Shown here in pieces: positions 16,699-25,386 of a stretch of 32,173 nt of DNA. The stretch lies in contig JAOTYD010000037.1 in the NCBI GenBank assembly GCA_029862005.1, positions 1 through 32,173 of the forward strand, written 5' to 3'. Numbering within the stretch: the stretch's first letter is position 1; the number at the start of each line of letters is the position of its first letter. The notes under the pieces were generated by a model that saw only the letters and a list, made by a program, of their open reading frames with translations, did no database searches and was not told the DNA's origin. Source of the stretch: Gammaproteobacteria bacterium (GTDB taxonomy: Bacteria; Pseudomonadota; Gammaproteobacteria; GCA-001735895). The translations under genes and the position numbers were made by a program.

Positions 16699-17712
16699 AT
16701 GTCGTTGACCCAAGATTTTCCGCACGTTGAACTCAGCCACAAGCCGACCCCGCTCGAGCTGTTGCAGAATGTCAGCGCCGAGTTCGGTACCAATGTCTGG
16801 ATCAAGCGCGACGATTGCACCGGCCTCGCCTTTGGTGGCAACAAGAGTCGCCAGCTCGAATTCTATATCGGCCAGGCGTTGCAGCAGGGCGCCGATACGC
16901 TGCTGACGACCGGTGCGGTACAGTCCAACCATGTGCGCATGACGGTCGCCGCCGCACGCAAGATGGGTCTCGAGGTCGAGGTTCAGCTCGAACACCGCGT
17001 CGATCGCGAGCAACCGGAGTACCACCAGTCCGGCAATCCTTACCTGGTCAAGTTGATGGGTGCAAAGATCCACTATTACCCGGAAGGTGAAGACGAGGCG
17101 GGTGCCGACCAGGCGCTTGAGACGCGCGCCGTGGAAATTGCGCGGCAGGGCGGTAAGGCCTACGTCATTCCACTATCGAATGTGCACACGCCTTACGGCG
17201 CGCTCGGCTATGTCGATGGCGCCGAGGAGCTGATGCAACAGCTCGACGAAATGCATATCAATCCGGTCGGTTTCATTGTGCCGACCGGGTCCGCGTCCAC
17301 TCATTGCGGCTTCCTGTACGGGATCAGGGCCTGTGGCAGCCAGGCACCGGTGTACGGCGTCTGCGTGCGCCGGGATGCCGAGAGCCAGCGACAGCGCGTC
17401 GGCACCAAGCTGAAAGCCGTGAGCGATACCATCGGCCGGGAGATTGATATTCCCGAAAGCGATATTCTCTGTGACGACAGCATGCTGGCACCGGGATACG
17501 GCTTGCTTAACGACGCAACGGTCGAAGCGATCAAGTTCCTGGCGCGGCGCGAGGGTATCTTGCTGGATCCAACCTACTCGGGGAAGGCCTTCGCGGTATT
17601 ATTGCAGATGCTGAAACGGGGCGAGTTTAAGCAGGATGATCACTTGGTTTTTCTGCACACCGGTGGAGCCGCGTCGCTGTTTGCCTACCCCGAGCTGGTT
17701 GAAAGTGAGTGA
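16699..17712 (+). CDS. PLP-dependent D-cysteine desulfhydrase / L-cysteate sulfo-lyase family enzyme
   Basis: Fold-type II PLP enzyme of 337 residues. The Schiff-base lysine is K49 in FGGNKSRQLEF, preceded by WIKRDDCTGLAFGG. TGAVQSNHVRMT (about 76-87) would contact the cofactor and carboxylate. FLHTGG close to the C-terminus is the phosphate/pyridine region. The family covers D-cysteine desulfhydrase, ACC deaminase and CuyA, the cysteate sulfo-lyase that releases sulfite and ammonia. The middle region (QLEHRV, YPEGEDEAGAD) reminds me of CuyA more than of DcyD, but this is from memory. Co-location with an uptake system and a 2-hydroxyacid dehydrogenase fits catabolism of a sulfur-containing amino acid. 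A good ribosome-binding site (GGGAG) precedes the ATG. Confidence 0.82.
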   Translation: MSLTQDFPHVELSHKPTPLELLQNVSAEFGTNVWIKRDDCTGLAFGGNKSRQLEFYIGQALQQGADTLLTTGAVQSNHVRMTVAAARKMGLEVEVQLEHRVDREQPEYHQSGNPYLVKLMGAKIHYYPEGEDEAGADQALETRAVEIARQGGKAYVIPLSNVHTPYGALGYVDGAEELMQQLDEMHINPVGFIVPTGSASTHCGFLYGIRACGSQAPVYGVCVRRDAESQRQRVGTKLKAVSDTIGREIDIPESDILCDDSMLAPGYGLLNDATVEAIKFLARREGILLDPTYSGKAFAVLLQMLKRGEFKQDDHLVFLHTGGAASLFAYPELVESE

Positions 17713-17797
17713 TCACGGCTATTTTTCGATAGACGCGGAATTTATAGATACCTACAATCTAGCGTTTTTTAAAGATGCAACCTGAGGAGAGACCTCG

Positions 17798-18769
17798 ATG
17801 TCAAAACCTAAAGTAATCGTTACCCGTCGTTGGCACCCGGAAGTCGAGGCGGTGCTGGTGGAGCGGTTCGATACCCGGCTCAATGACGATGATCACCCGA
17901 TGTCGGTTGCCGAGTTGCAGGATGCGCTGCGTAGTGCCGACGCGGTGTTACCGACCGTGTGTGACAAGGTTACCGCCGAGGTACTCGGTGCCGATAATAT
18001 TCGTGCCAGGATTCTCGGTAGCAACGGTGTTGGTTTCAACCATATTGACCTGGAAGCGGCCAAAGCTACTGGCCTGACCGTTACTAACACCCCGGAAGTG
18101 CTTACCGATTGCACCGCAGACCTGGTAATGACCCTGTTACTGGCGGTGGCAAGACGGGCAGGCGAGGGCGAACGTCACCTGCGCAACGGCGAATGGACCG
18201 GTTGGCGCCCGACCCACATGATGGGTACCAGCGTTACCGGCAAAACCCTGGGTCTGATCGGTATGGGGCGTATTGCACGTGCGGTTGCGGCGCGTGCCGC
18301 GCATGGTTTCAATATGAAGATTATATTTCATGATCCGTTTCCGCCACCTGCCGAGGCCATCGCGGGCCTGAATGCGACCGAGTGCGCATCGCCCGAAGAA
18401 GTGTTTCAACAGGCCGATTTTGTTTCGCTGCATTGCCCCGGTGGCAAGGAAACCTATCACCTGATCGGCGCTGATGCGTTCAGGGCGATGCAGCCCGGTG
18501 CTTTCCTGATTAATACGGCTCGCGGCGATGTGGTCGACGAGGCTGCGCTGGTTACGGCGCTGGAGAATGGTGAAATTGCCGGTGCCGGTCTCGACGTATT
18601 CGAGAAAGAGCCCGCGGTAACCGAGGGATTGCTTAAGCTTGAGAATGTCGTGCTGTTACCGCATCTCGGCAGCGCCACCCGGGAAACCCGCAAGGCCATG
18701 GGGATGCGCGTGGTCGAAAATATTGAAGCCTTCTTCGCCGGTGACACCCCGCGCGACAAACTGGTTTAA
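17798..18769 (+). CDS. D-isomer-specific 2-hydroxyacid dehydrogenase (glyoxylate/hydroxypyruvate reductase-like)
   Basis: Soluble NAD(P)H-dependent reductase of 323 residues. The Rossmann motif is GLIGMGRIARAVA (152-164). The catalytic set is R242 (NTARGDVVDE), E271 (DVFEKEP) and H289 (LPHLGSAT), all in place. The acidic D179 at the end of the second beta-strand (IIFHDP) suggests NADH rather than NADPH. It interconverts a 2-oxo acid such as glyoxylate, hydroxypyruvate or a sulfonated analogue with the D-2-hydroxy acid. The ribosome-binding site (GAGGAGAG) is strong and an 85-base gap precedes it, so it may have its own promoter. Confidence 0.92.
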   Translation: MSKPKVIVTRRWHPEVEAVLVERFDTRLNDDDHPMSVAELQDALRSADAVLPTVCDKVTAEVLGADNIRARILGSNGVGFNHIDLEAAKATGLTVTNTPEVLTDCTADLVMTLLLAVARRAGEGERHLRNGEWTGWRPTHMMGTSVTGKTLGLIGMGRIARAVAARAAHGFNMKIIFHDPFPPPAEAIAGLNATECASPEEVFQQADFVSLHCPGGKETYHLIGADAFRAMQPGAFLINTARGDVVDEAALVTALENGEIAGAGLDVFEKEPAVTEGLLKLENVVLLPHLGSATRETRKAMGMRVVENIEAFFAGDTPRDKLV

Positions 18770-18848
18770 ATCAACAACCCGAAATCTGCAACGCCAGGAA
18801 TCGGCATCGCGGAGCAACAGGGAGTAAACGGCCGCCGCTAACAACCCG

Positions 18849-21800
18849 ATGAACAACAAGCGAAAATGCCAATTCTGGATCGATCGCGGCGGTACTTTCA
18901 CGGACGTGGTGATGCGTGCGCCTGATGGGACCTTGAAAACCCACAAGTTGTTGTCGGAAAATCCTGAACAATATGCAGACGCCGCGCTGCAGGGTATCCG
19001 CGACCTGCTAGGCGTTTCCAGTAACGTCCCGATCCCTGCCACCGCCATCGAAGCGATAAAGATGGGTACCACCGTGGCCACCAACGCGCTGCTGGAGCGC
19101 AAGGGCGACCGCACGCTCCTGGTCATCACGCAAGGCTTCGGCGATGCACTTCGCATCGGCTACCAGAACCGCCCCCGCCTTTTCGACCGTCATATCGTAT
19201 TACCGGAAATGCTCTACGAGCAGGTTATTGAAGTAACCGAAAGGGTTACCGCCAGTGGAGATGTACTGCAAGCCCTGGACCGGGAAACTGTAACAGGTGA
19301 TCTGCAGGCTGCCTACGACAACGGTATTCGTTCGGCAGCCATTGCCTTTATGCATGGCTACCGTTTCCCGGCGCATGAGCAGGCAGTCGCCGCAATCGCC
19401 CATGAAATCGGCTTCACCCAGGTGTCCGTCTCGCATGAAGTCAGTCCGCTGGTAAAACTGGTGTCGCGTGGTGACACAACCGTGGTGGATGCCTACTTGT
19501 CGCCGATCCTGCGCCGTTACGTTGAAGGGATTGCCAACGAGATAGCAGGTGATATTGTGGATGCAACCCGGTTGATGTTCATGCAATCCAATGGTGGCCT
19601 GACCGACGCCAGCCTGTTCCAGGGCAAGGACAGCATTCTGTCCGGTCCCGCCGGAGGCGTTGTCGGCATGGTCCGTAGCGCTGTGATGGCAGGCTTTCAC
19701 AAGGTAATCGGCTTTGACATGGGTGGTACCTCTACCGACGTGTCCCACTACGATGGCGAGTACGAGCGCGAATTTGAAACGCTGGTGGCGGGTGTTCGTA
19801 TGCGCGCGCCGATGATGCGCATCCACACCGTCGCCGCCGGCGGTGGTTCTGTCCTGCATTTCGACGGTGCGCGCTATCGCGTCGGACCGGATTCTGCTGG
19901 TGCCAATCCCGGGCCGGCATGCTATCGCCGTGGTGGTCCCCTGGCGGTTACAGACTGCAACGTGATGCTGGGCAAAATCCAGCCGAAATATTTTCCCCGT
20001 GTCTTCGGGCCGAACGCCGATGAAATGCTGGATGTCGAGATCGTGCGCGACAGGTTCAAGGTGCTGGCCGATGATATTTCAAAAGCCAGCGGACAATTGA
20101 CCACGGCGCAAGAGGTTGCCGAAGGCTTCCTCAAGATTGCCGTTGAAAACATGGCCAACGCCATCAAACAGATATCCGTGCAACGCGGCTATGACGTCAC
20201 GGAATACACCCTGAATTGCTTCGGGGGTGCGGCCGGGCAGCATGCCTGCCTGGTTGCCGACTCGCTGGGTATGAAGCGGGTCTTCCTGCATCCTTTTGCA
20301 GGCGTCCTGTCGGCTTATGGCATGGGTCTGGCCGATATCAGGGCGATGCGTGAGCAGACGGTGGAAATACCGCTGACACCCGAAGCCCTGGAACCCCTCG
20401 GGAAGACCCTGGATGTCCTGGATGCAGCAGCTCGATCGGAAGTTGTCAATCAAGGCGTGCCCGACGCCAATATCGACGTGGTTCGTAAGATTCATCTTCG
20501 TTACGAGGGCACCGATACCCTGCTAATCGTCAACTTTGCCGGCCTGAACGCGATGATCGCCGAATTTGAGAAAGCTCACATGGGCCGATTCGGCTTTAAC
20601 GCGCCTGACCGTGCCCACATTGTCGGCACCGTGTCGGCCGAAGCGATTGGCCTGATGGAGCGTGCCGAAGATAACACCATCGAGGCTGCACCCGATAACT
20701 CCGCAGCGGAAATACTGGACACCGTGTCTCTCTATTCCGGTGGCGAAACCCACCAGGCACCAGTCTATGATCGTGACGTCCTGAAATCGGGACAACAGGT
20801 AAACGGCCCTGCCATTATCATTGAAAGCACGGCGACCACCCTGGTCGAGCCAGGCTGGCAGGCAACCACGACGTCCATGGGCCACCTGGTATTGAAACGC
20901 GTCATCCCGCTGCCGAGCCGTGTCGCTATCGGCACGGACCATGGCGTGGCAGGTGACAGGGGCGCCGATCCGATACTTCTCGAAATCTTCAACAACCTGT
21001 TTATGTCCATTGCCGAACAGATGGGGGCGACACTTGCGAACACGGCTTATTCCGTCAACATCAAGGAACGGCTCGACTTCTCCTGTGCCATCTTTGACCG
21101 GGATGGCAACCTGGTAGCCAATGCACCCCATATGCCAGTGCACCTTGGCAGCATGGGCGAGAGCATCAAGACTGTCATTCGCGAACGCGCTGACACCATC
21201 AAACCCGGCGATGTATATGCCCTCAATGCGCCCTATAACGGTGGTACGCACTTGCCAGATGTAACGGTGATATCCCCCGTATTTGATGAGGCCGGGTCGG
21301 AGTTGTTGTTCTTCGTCGCCTCGCGAGGTCATCATGCCGATATCGGCGGCATTACGCCAGGGTCCATGCCCGCCAACAGCACAACGGTGGAAGAAGAGGG
21401 CATATTGATCGATAACTTCCTGCTGGTTGAGAAGGGAAGGTTACGCGAGCAAGCTCTTATCGAGTTGCTGGGCAGCGGTAAATACCCGGCTCGAAATCCG
21501 CATCAGAACGTGGCTGACATGTCAGCCCAGATTGCCGCCAACGAAAAAGGCGTGCAGGAACTTCGCAAGATGGTGGATCATTTCACACTGGGAACAGTCA
21601 ATGCTTATATGCGCCATGTACAGGACAATGCGGAAGAATCCGTGCGCCGGGTGCTGGGTGTCCTCAAGAATGGCGCTTTCAGGTACGAGTTGGACCAGGG
21701 TCACCATATTCAGGTAGCAATAGCCATCGACGAGAAAAATCGAAAAGCGGTAATCGATTTCACCGGAACATCGGATCAGTTGAACAGCAATTTCAATGCA

Positions 21801-22487
21801 CCGTCTGCCGTGTGCATAGCCGCAGTCCTGTATGTTTTTCGCACCCTGGTGGATGATGATATACCCCTGAACGCCGGTTGCCTGAAACCGCTTAAAATTA
21901 TCATCCCCGATGGCTGCATGTTGAACCCGCGCTATCCGGCTGCCGTCGTTGCCGGAAATGTCGAAACCTCCCAGAGCGTCACCGAAACGCTCTACGGTGC
22001 GCTTGGCGTAATGGCCTCTGCCCAGGGAACCATGAACAACTTCACCTTCGGCAATGACGAGCATCAGTATTACGAAACCATTTGTGGAGGATCGGGTGCC
22101 GGCCCTGATTTCGATGGTACCGATGCGATCCATACGCATATGACGAATACCCGGCTTACCGATCCGGAAATTCTGGAATGGCGTCACCCGGTAATACTGG
22201 AAAGCTTCTCCATCCGAGCTGGATCGGGTGGCCAGGGTACCTACAGGGGTGGTTGCGGCGTCGTCCGCCGCGTTCGCTTCCTCGAGGCCATGACAGCTTC
22301 CATCTTGTCAGACCATCGCCGCGTACCACCTTTTGGCGTCAACGGCGGCAAGCCCGGGCAAGTGGGCCGTAACTGGGTAGCCAGGGTTAACGGTTCTATC
22401 GAGGAACTGGCTGGAGCTGATAGCACCGAAATGAAACCCGGCGACGTGTTCGTAATTGAAACTCCCGGCGGTGGTGGATTCGGTTAG
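18849..22487 (+). CDS. 5-oxoprolinase-type hydantoinase, fused HyuA-HyuB
   Basis: Large cytoplasmic ATP-dependent amidohydrolase of 1212 residues, the length of single-chain 5-oxoprolinases. The HyuA half has the N-terminal actin-like motif FWIDRGGTFTDVV (about 9-21), FMQSNGGLTD, SGPAGGVVGM and GFDMGGTSTDVSHYDGE. The HyuB half starts near residue 700 (ADPILLEIFNNLFMSIAEQM) and ends with the family's GDVFVIETPGGGGFG C-terminus. The reaction is probably ATP-driven opening of a lactam or hydantoin ring such as 5-oxoproline to glutamate. It lies 79 bases after the dehydrogenase gene. The ATG lacks a close ribosome-binding site; a GGGAG about 30 bases upstream is too far to be certain. Confidence 0.92.
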   Translation: MNNKRKCQFWIDRGGTFTDVVMRAPDGTLKTHKLLSENPEQYADAALQGIRDLLGVSSNVPIPATAIEAIKMGTTVATNALLERKGDRTLLVITQGFGDALRIGYQNRPRLFDRHIVLPEMLYEQVIEVTERVTASGDVLQALDRETVTGDLQAAYDNGIRSAAIAFMHGYRFPAHEQAVAAIAHEIGFTQVSVSHEVSPLVKLVSRGDTTVVDAYLSPILRRYVEGIANEIAGDIVDATRLMFMQSNGGLTDASLFQGKDSILSGPAGGVVGMVRSAVMAGFHKVIGFDMGGTSTDVSHYDGEYEREFETLVAGVRMRAPMMRIHTVAAGGGSVLHFDGARYRVGPDSAGANPGPACYRRGGPLAVTDCNVMLGKIQPKYFPRVFGPNADEMLDVEIVRDRFKVLADDISKASGQLTTAQEVAEGFLKIAVENMANAIKQISVQRGYDVTEYTLNCFGGAAGQHACLVADSLGMKRVFLHPFAGVLSAYGMGLADIRAMREQTVEIPLTPEALEPLGKTLDVLDAAARSEVVNQGVPDANIDVVRKIHLRYEGTDTLLIVNFAGLNAMIAEFEKAHMGRFGFNAPDRAHIVGTVSAEAIGLMERAEDNTIEAAPDNSAAEILDTVSLYSGGETHQAPVYDRDVLKSGQQVNGPAIIIESTATTLVEPGWQATTTSMGHLVLKRVIPLPSRVAIGTDHGVAGDRGADPILLEIFNNLFMSIAEQMGATLANTAYSVNIKERLDFSCAIFDRDGNLVANAPHMPVHLGSMGESIKTVIRERADTIKPGDVYALNAPYNGGTHLPDVTVISPVFDEAGSELLFFVASRGHHADIGGITPGSMPANSTTVEEEGILIDNFLLVEKGRLREQALIELLGSGKYPARNPHQNVADMSAQIAANEKGVQELRKMVDHFTLGTVNAYMRHVQDNAEESVRRVLGVLKNGAFRYELDQGHHIQVAIAIDEKNRKAVIDFTGTSDQLNSNFNAPSAVCIAAVLYVFRTLVDDDIPLNAGCLKPLKIIIPDGCMLNPRYPAAVVAGNVETSQSVTETLYGALGVMASAQGTMNNFTFGNDEHQYYETICGGSGAGPDFDGTDAIHTHMTNTRLTDPEILEWRHPVILESFSIRAGSGGQGTYRGGCGVVRRVRFLEAMTASILSDHRRVPPFGVNGGKPGQVGRNWVARVNGSIEELAGADSTEMKPGDVFVIETPGGGGFG

Positions 22488-22639
22488 TAGAATGAGGGTC
22501 GGAAGTCCGGATCGTCGTCCGATGATCAGCAACTCGGAACTAAAGGAGGGCCAGACCCCGTTAATGTGCCGAATATATTACTACAGCTTGATAATCACCT
22601 TCTGGCGCGAAGGGGATTCTCATGCAGTAAACCCGATAC

Positions 22640-23113
22640 CTAGGCGAATCCTGGTGGATTCCACTGGTCCATCATCTTCTGGCGAGCGGCGTCGAGCCGC
22701 TCGGACATTAGCGCCGCGAACCGCTTGAATAATTCATATCCGAATTTCGGATCTTCCTGGCATCGCGCCAATATTGCGCTGCCATCAAACTCGATCAAAT
22801 CGGAATCTTCCAACGCGCGGGCCATAAAACTCCAACGGTAGGGTGGTATAAGCCAGGACCAGCCGAGTATTTGATCATTGCCAAGAGTTTGTATGTCAAG
22901 CGCCGGTCCCATCAAAGCCGGCACCTGTATAGACATTTGCCCCTCGCGCAACAAATAGAATTTATCGGCAGGCTTTCCGTATTGAAACAGGACATCACCC
23001 ATCTTCATCTGCAGCTCGGTCGCGGAGTCTGACAGGAACTTCACATAGCTGTCATCCATTCCGGAAAAGAAAGCATGATCGGATAAATAATCCTCGATTG
23101 ATTGTTTACTCAT
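22640..23113 (-). CDS. Stand-alone cyclic nucleotide-binding domain (CRP-fold) protein without DNA-binding domain
   Basis: A 157-residue protein that is essentially one cNMP-binding beta-barrel (about 14-130), with MGDVLFQYGKPADKFYLLREGQM as strands 2-4 and a C-terminal helix. No helix-turn-helix follows. The phosphate-binding cassette, normally FGE.AL....R.A, is replaced by a tryptophan-rich ILGWSWLIPPYRW, so canonical cAMP binding is unlikely and another ligand or a protein-protein role is plausible. It contains no Fe-S cysteine cluster, so it is not an FNR. It is divergent from the DUF4332 gene across 450 bases. Confidence 0.85.
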   Translation of the reverse strand: MSKQSIEDYLSDHAFFSGMDDSYVKFLSDSATELQMKMGDVLFQYGKPADKFYLLREGQMSIQVPALMGPALDIQTLGNDQILGWSWLIPPYRWSFMARALEDSDLIEFDGSAILARCQEDPKFGYELFKRFAALMSERLDAARQKMMDQWNPPGFA

Positions 23114-23563
23114 CTGTCTGCCCTCTGCGTTTTTTGGTCAGGACGACCAGTATTAGGCTCGTTTCTACATTTTTCATTGATCCCCGGCAATAACAGGATA
23201 ATTATTCAAAACGAAAAAAAGGCAGCACGCTTACATCAGTCGTTTCATCAAAACCAGTTGGATTGGCAATAAAATGTCGGCACGGGTAGATTTTACGCGC
23301 CTCAAAGCCTCTTAGACCGGACCCTGGTCTGACAGGTATCCAGTTTACGTTGAAGCATTTAGCCTTTTGGCGCTAAATAACCGTCTACTATTTTTCCATC
23401 ATTTCCGACGAGTATTGATTATTGTCAAATGCCAGTTGGTAAAAATTTAATATTATTTTTTATTGTGGTTAGTTATATTAGTCACCGATCTAAATGCGAG
23501 ATATCGGGAACGGGGTTGACCAAGCCCGGTTCGTCAACAAAAAAACAGAAATAGGAGAAACTA
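23114..23563. other. 450-base AT-rich intergenic region between divergent genes
   Basis: No gene is seen. It contains a small hairpin at 23314-23330 (AGACC pairing with GGTCT) and, at its right end, an FNR-type box with a matching -10 for the rightward DUF4332 gene (annotated separately). The minus-strand promoter of the CRP-fold gene must also lie here but was not pinned down. Confidence 0.6.
23415..23456 (+). promoter_or_regulatory. FNR/Anr-type box with class II promoter for the DUF4332 gene
   Basis: TTGAT-TATT-GTCAA (23415-23428) matches the FNR consensus TTGAT-N4-ATCAA at 9 of 10 positions. A -10 TATTAT at 23451-23456 implies a start near 23463, placing the box centre (23421.5) at -41.5, exactly the class II FNR activator position. 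Leader length to the GTG at 23564 would be about 100 bases. Confidence 0.6.
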
Positions 23564-23971
23564 GTGAGCACATCTATTGAAGCGATTGAAGGTATTGGGC
23601 CAGCGTATGGTAAAAAATTACGTGCCGTTGGTTGTGCAAGCCCGGCGCGACTGCTTAAAGACGGTGGCACAAAAAAAGGAAGAGACAGGATCGCCAAGGA
23701 AACAGGTATCAGCAGCTCAGTTATTTTACGCTGTGTCAATATGGCCGATTTGTTCCGTATAAAAGGAGTAGCTAGTCAATACGCCGAGCTACTTGAAGCA
23801 TCAGGTGTCGACACAGTCAAAGAATTGAAAAATCGAAATGCTGCGAATCTTGCTGCAAAAATGCAGGAAGTCAATAAGGCGAAGCGACTTACTCGAACCG
23901 TACCCAGCGAAAAAATGCTATCAGACTGGATCAACCAGGCCAGTAAGTTAGCTCCGATGGTGAGTCACTAG
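23564..23971 (+). CDS. DUF4332 domain-containing protein (helix-hairpin-helix repeats)
   Basis: A 135-residue protein with two helix-hairpin-helix-like units: IEAIEGIGPAYGKKLRAVG (about 5-23) and DLFRIKGVASQYAELLEASG (about 62-81), the arrangement found in DUF4332. Such folds bind DNA or proteins non-specifically; the cellular role of the family is not known. The start is GTG with a good ribosome-binding site (AGGAGAAA). Predicted to be driven by an FNR-type promoter. A perfect small hairpin follows its stop, before the YidB-like gene, and the two genes share a similar GGAGAAACT leader, suggesting coordinated expression. Confidence 0.85.
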   Translation: MSTSIEAIEGIGPAYGKKLRAVGCASPARLLKDGGTKKGRDRIAKETGISSSVILRCVNMADLFRIKGVASQYAELLEASGVDTVKELKNRNAANLAAKMQEVNKAKRLTRTVPSEKMLSDWINQASKLAPMVSH

Positions 23972-23972
23972 T

Positions 23973-23989
23973 ACAACACTTCGTGTTGT
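23973..23989 (+). other. Intergenic hairpin after the DUF4332 gene
   Basis: ACAACAC-TTC-GTGTTGT is a perfect 7-bp stem with a 3-base loop, immediately after the TAG stop. No T-run follows, so it is more likely an mRNA-stabilising or processing hairpin between two co-transcribed genes than a terminator. Confidence 0.5.
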
Positions 23990-24060
23990 TGTCAGGTCGC
24001 GTGTCGCAGGTACGGGCACGCGTGCAACGCATGTCGACTGAAATAAAAAAGGAGAAACTC

Positions 24061-24477
24061 ATGAGTTTATTGCAAATGGCTGCGCAACTTTTTCTGGACA
24101 AGAGCGACACTAACACCGGGCTCGACGTCGGTACAGTGGCCAGTGCGTTAAAAAATTTGTTGCCCGGTGATGGCGATGACCTGAATATCGGAGCGTTGGT
24201 TTCACAATTTGGTTCAGGTGGTTTGGCATCGATGGTCGGGTCATGGTTAGGTGATGGTGACAACGATGCAATAGCCGGCACCAATATTGTTGATGCATTA
24301 GGCTCACAAAAGGTTGCTTCGTTTGCTTCCGAGTTGGGAATTGACACCGACAAGGCTTCAGAAGGATTGGCCGGCATGATCCCCGAGCTTATTAACAAAA
24401 ACAGCAGCGGAGGATCACTTCTCGACTCGGTAGGGGGCGCTGCAGGAATGGCTAGTTTTGCGAAGAAACTATTTTAG
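24061..24477 (+). CDS. YidB/DUF937-like protein
   Basis: A 138-residue, acidic, Gly/Ser-rich protein without signal peptide or membrane helix. SLLQMAAQLFLDKSD, ALKNLLPGDGDDLNIGALVSQF and GLASMVGSWLGDGDN, and a run of helices ending AAGMASFAKKLF, fit the YidB/DUF937 family. Its function is unknown. The frame is open from 23983, but the ATG at 24061 has an AAGGAGAAACTC ribosome-binding site and starts the conserved domain, so I choose it. It lies 90 bases after DUF4332, on the same strand and probably in the same transcript. Confidence 0.8.
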   Translation: MSLLQMAAQLFLDKSDTNTGLDVGTVASALKNLLPGDGDDLNIGALVSQFGSGGLASMVGSWLGDGDNDAIAGTNIVDALGSQKVASFASELGIDTDKASEGLAGMIPELINKNSSGGSLLDSVGGAAGMASFAKKLF

Positions 24478-24523
24478 GAAATTGACTTCGCGAGAACTGG
24501 CGCTCGGCACATAAGAATTGTTG

Positions 24524-24811
24524 CTAATCGGCATCCTTAGTAAGCCGGTTTATTTCCGTCTCCTGGCTGGCAATTAATTTGATACAGCCTGTCAGGTCTT
24601 TTTCAAGCCGCTCTATTTCTCGCTGCATCTGAACTATTGTTCTCCATGCCTGCCTCACTGACTTGGGCCGTTCATCCGTTGTTTTATATGCTCTTAAATT
24701 CATACCTTTAACATAGTCCAAAATAATCCAGGCTGCTCTCGGTGCGATCATCAAAGGCGCACCAGGCAAATAAGTTGTTGAAATATAAAAGAATAACATC
24801 AGATATTTCAT
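24524..24811 (-). CDS. Small hypothetical protein with hydrophobic N-terminus and C-terminal coiled coil
   Basis: Not recognised. From the ATG at 24811 the product has 95 residues: a hydrophobic N-terminal segment (about 1-32) with no clear cleavage site, then a basic middle and a heptad-like C-terminus (WRTIVQMQREIERLEKDL... ETEINRLTKD) typical of a coiled coil. An upstream in-frame start at 24838 adds nine residues with three cysteines. It converges on the YidB-like gene. It may be a membrane-anchored coiled-coil protein; it could also be spurious, but the coiled-coil amphipathicity argues for coding. Confidence 0.45.
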   Translation of the reverse strand: MKYLMLFFYISTTYLPGAPLMIAPRAAWIILDYVKGMNLRAYKTTDERPKSVRQAWRTIVQMQREIERLEKDLTGCIKLIASQETEINRLTKDAD

Positions 24812-24838
24812 GCATAGACCGGCGCAGCAGTCGCCCAT

Positions 24839-25116
24839 GCCCCACTAGTTTTTCTCTTAAAACTCATGGAATTGAAAAATAACTTGCGATCCCCTGTCGC
24901 GAAATTTTATGAATTTAGGAATAAAACCCGTAAAGTTGTTGATTTTTTCTTAGCCCAGAGAGTGTTCAGGAACGCTTCGCTTGGGCAATAAAAGACGGTG
25001 AAAAGTCCTTGTTCAGAGGCTGAGAACGGCGAGAAGCAGACGCCTGACATTAGATAATATATTATCAGGTCAATTACCTTTTAATCATGCTGTTATATGA
25101 ATAACCGGAGGTGCGC
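24839..25116. other. Structured intergenic region with palindromes
   Basis: No gene is seen. There is an imperfect hairpin at about 24954-24987 (GCCCA pairing with TGGGC, inner stem GTGTT-CAGG-AACGC). The perfect 14-base palindrome GATAATATATTATC at 25053-25066 has partly overlapping flanks, CCTGA (25043-25047) and TCAGG (25065-25069). The palindrome lies about 50 bases before the next gene and could be an operator. Confidence 0.4.
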
Positions 25117-25386
25117 ATGGATAAAGCGTTAATAGGGTTTCTTTTAGTATTTGGAATCTTGCACCTAATACTAGTAGTTGTTCCAGTCACAACTACTCTG
25201 CGAGCATCTATCTCCGGTAAAAGTAAGACGCTATGGTGTGCATTCCTTGTGTTCCTTCCCTTCATCGGTGTAGCTTTGTTTCATTTCCGATTCAGGACAA
25301 GTTTGTTCCTGGGAAAAACATGGGAACCGAGCCCGCATGATTTAGGGGTAAGAAATCCGCATGATTCAACAAACGATCGAGATTAA
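25117..25386 (+). CDS. Small two-helix membrane protein, PLDc_N-like
   Basis: An 89-residue protein with two hydrophobic segments (about 4-26 and 38-56) and a polar C-terminal tail. The pattern (LVFGILHLILVVVP, then SGKSKTLWCAFLVFLPFIGVALF) resembles the PLDc_N / phospholipase_D-nuclease N-terminal membrane domain found alone in many small proteins; function is unknown. The start at 25117 is preceded by GGAGG at a good distance; a GTG two codons earlier is less likely. Confidence 0.65.
   Translation: MDKALIGFLLVFGILHLILVVVPVTTTLRASISGKSKTLWCAFLVFLPFIGVALFHFRFRTSLFLGKTWEPSPHDLGVRNPHDSTNDRD

Noticed and set aside
22456-22728. 90-codon plus-strand frame after the oxoprolinase gene
   Set aside because: It overlaps the end of the oxoprolinase gene and antisense of the CRP-fold gene; composition looks random.
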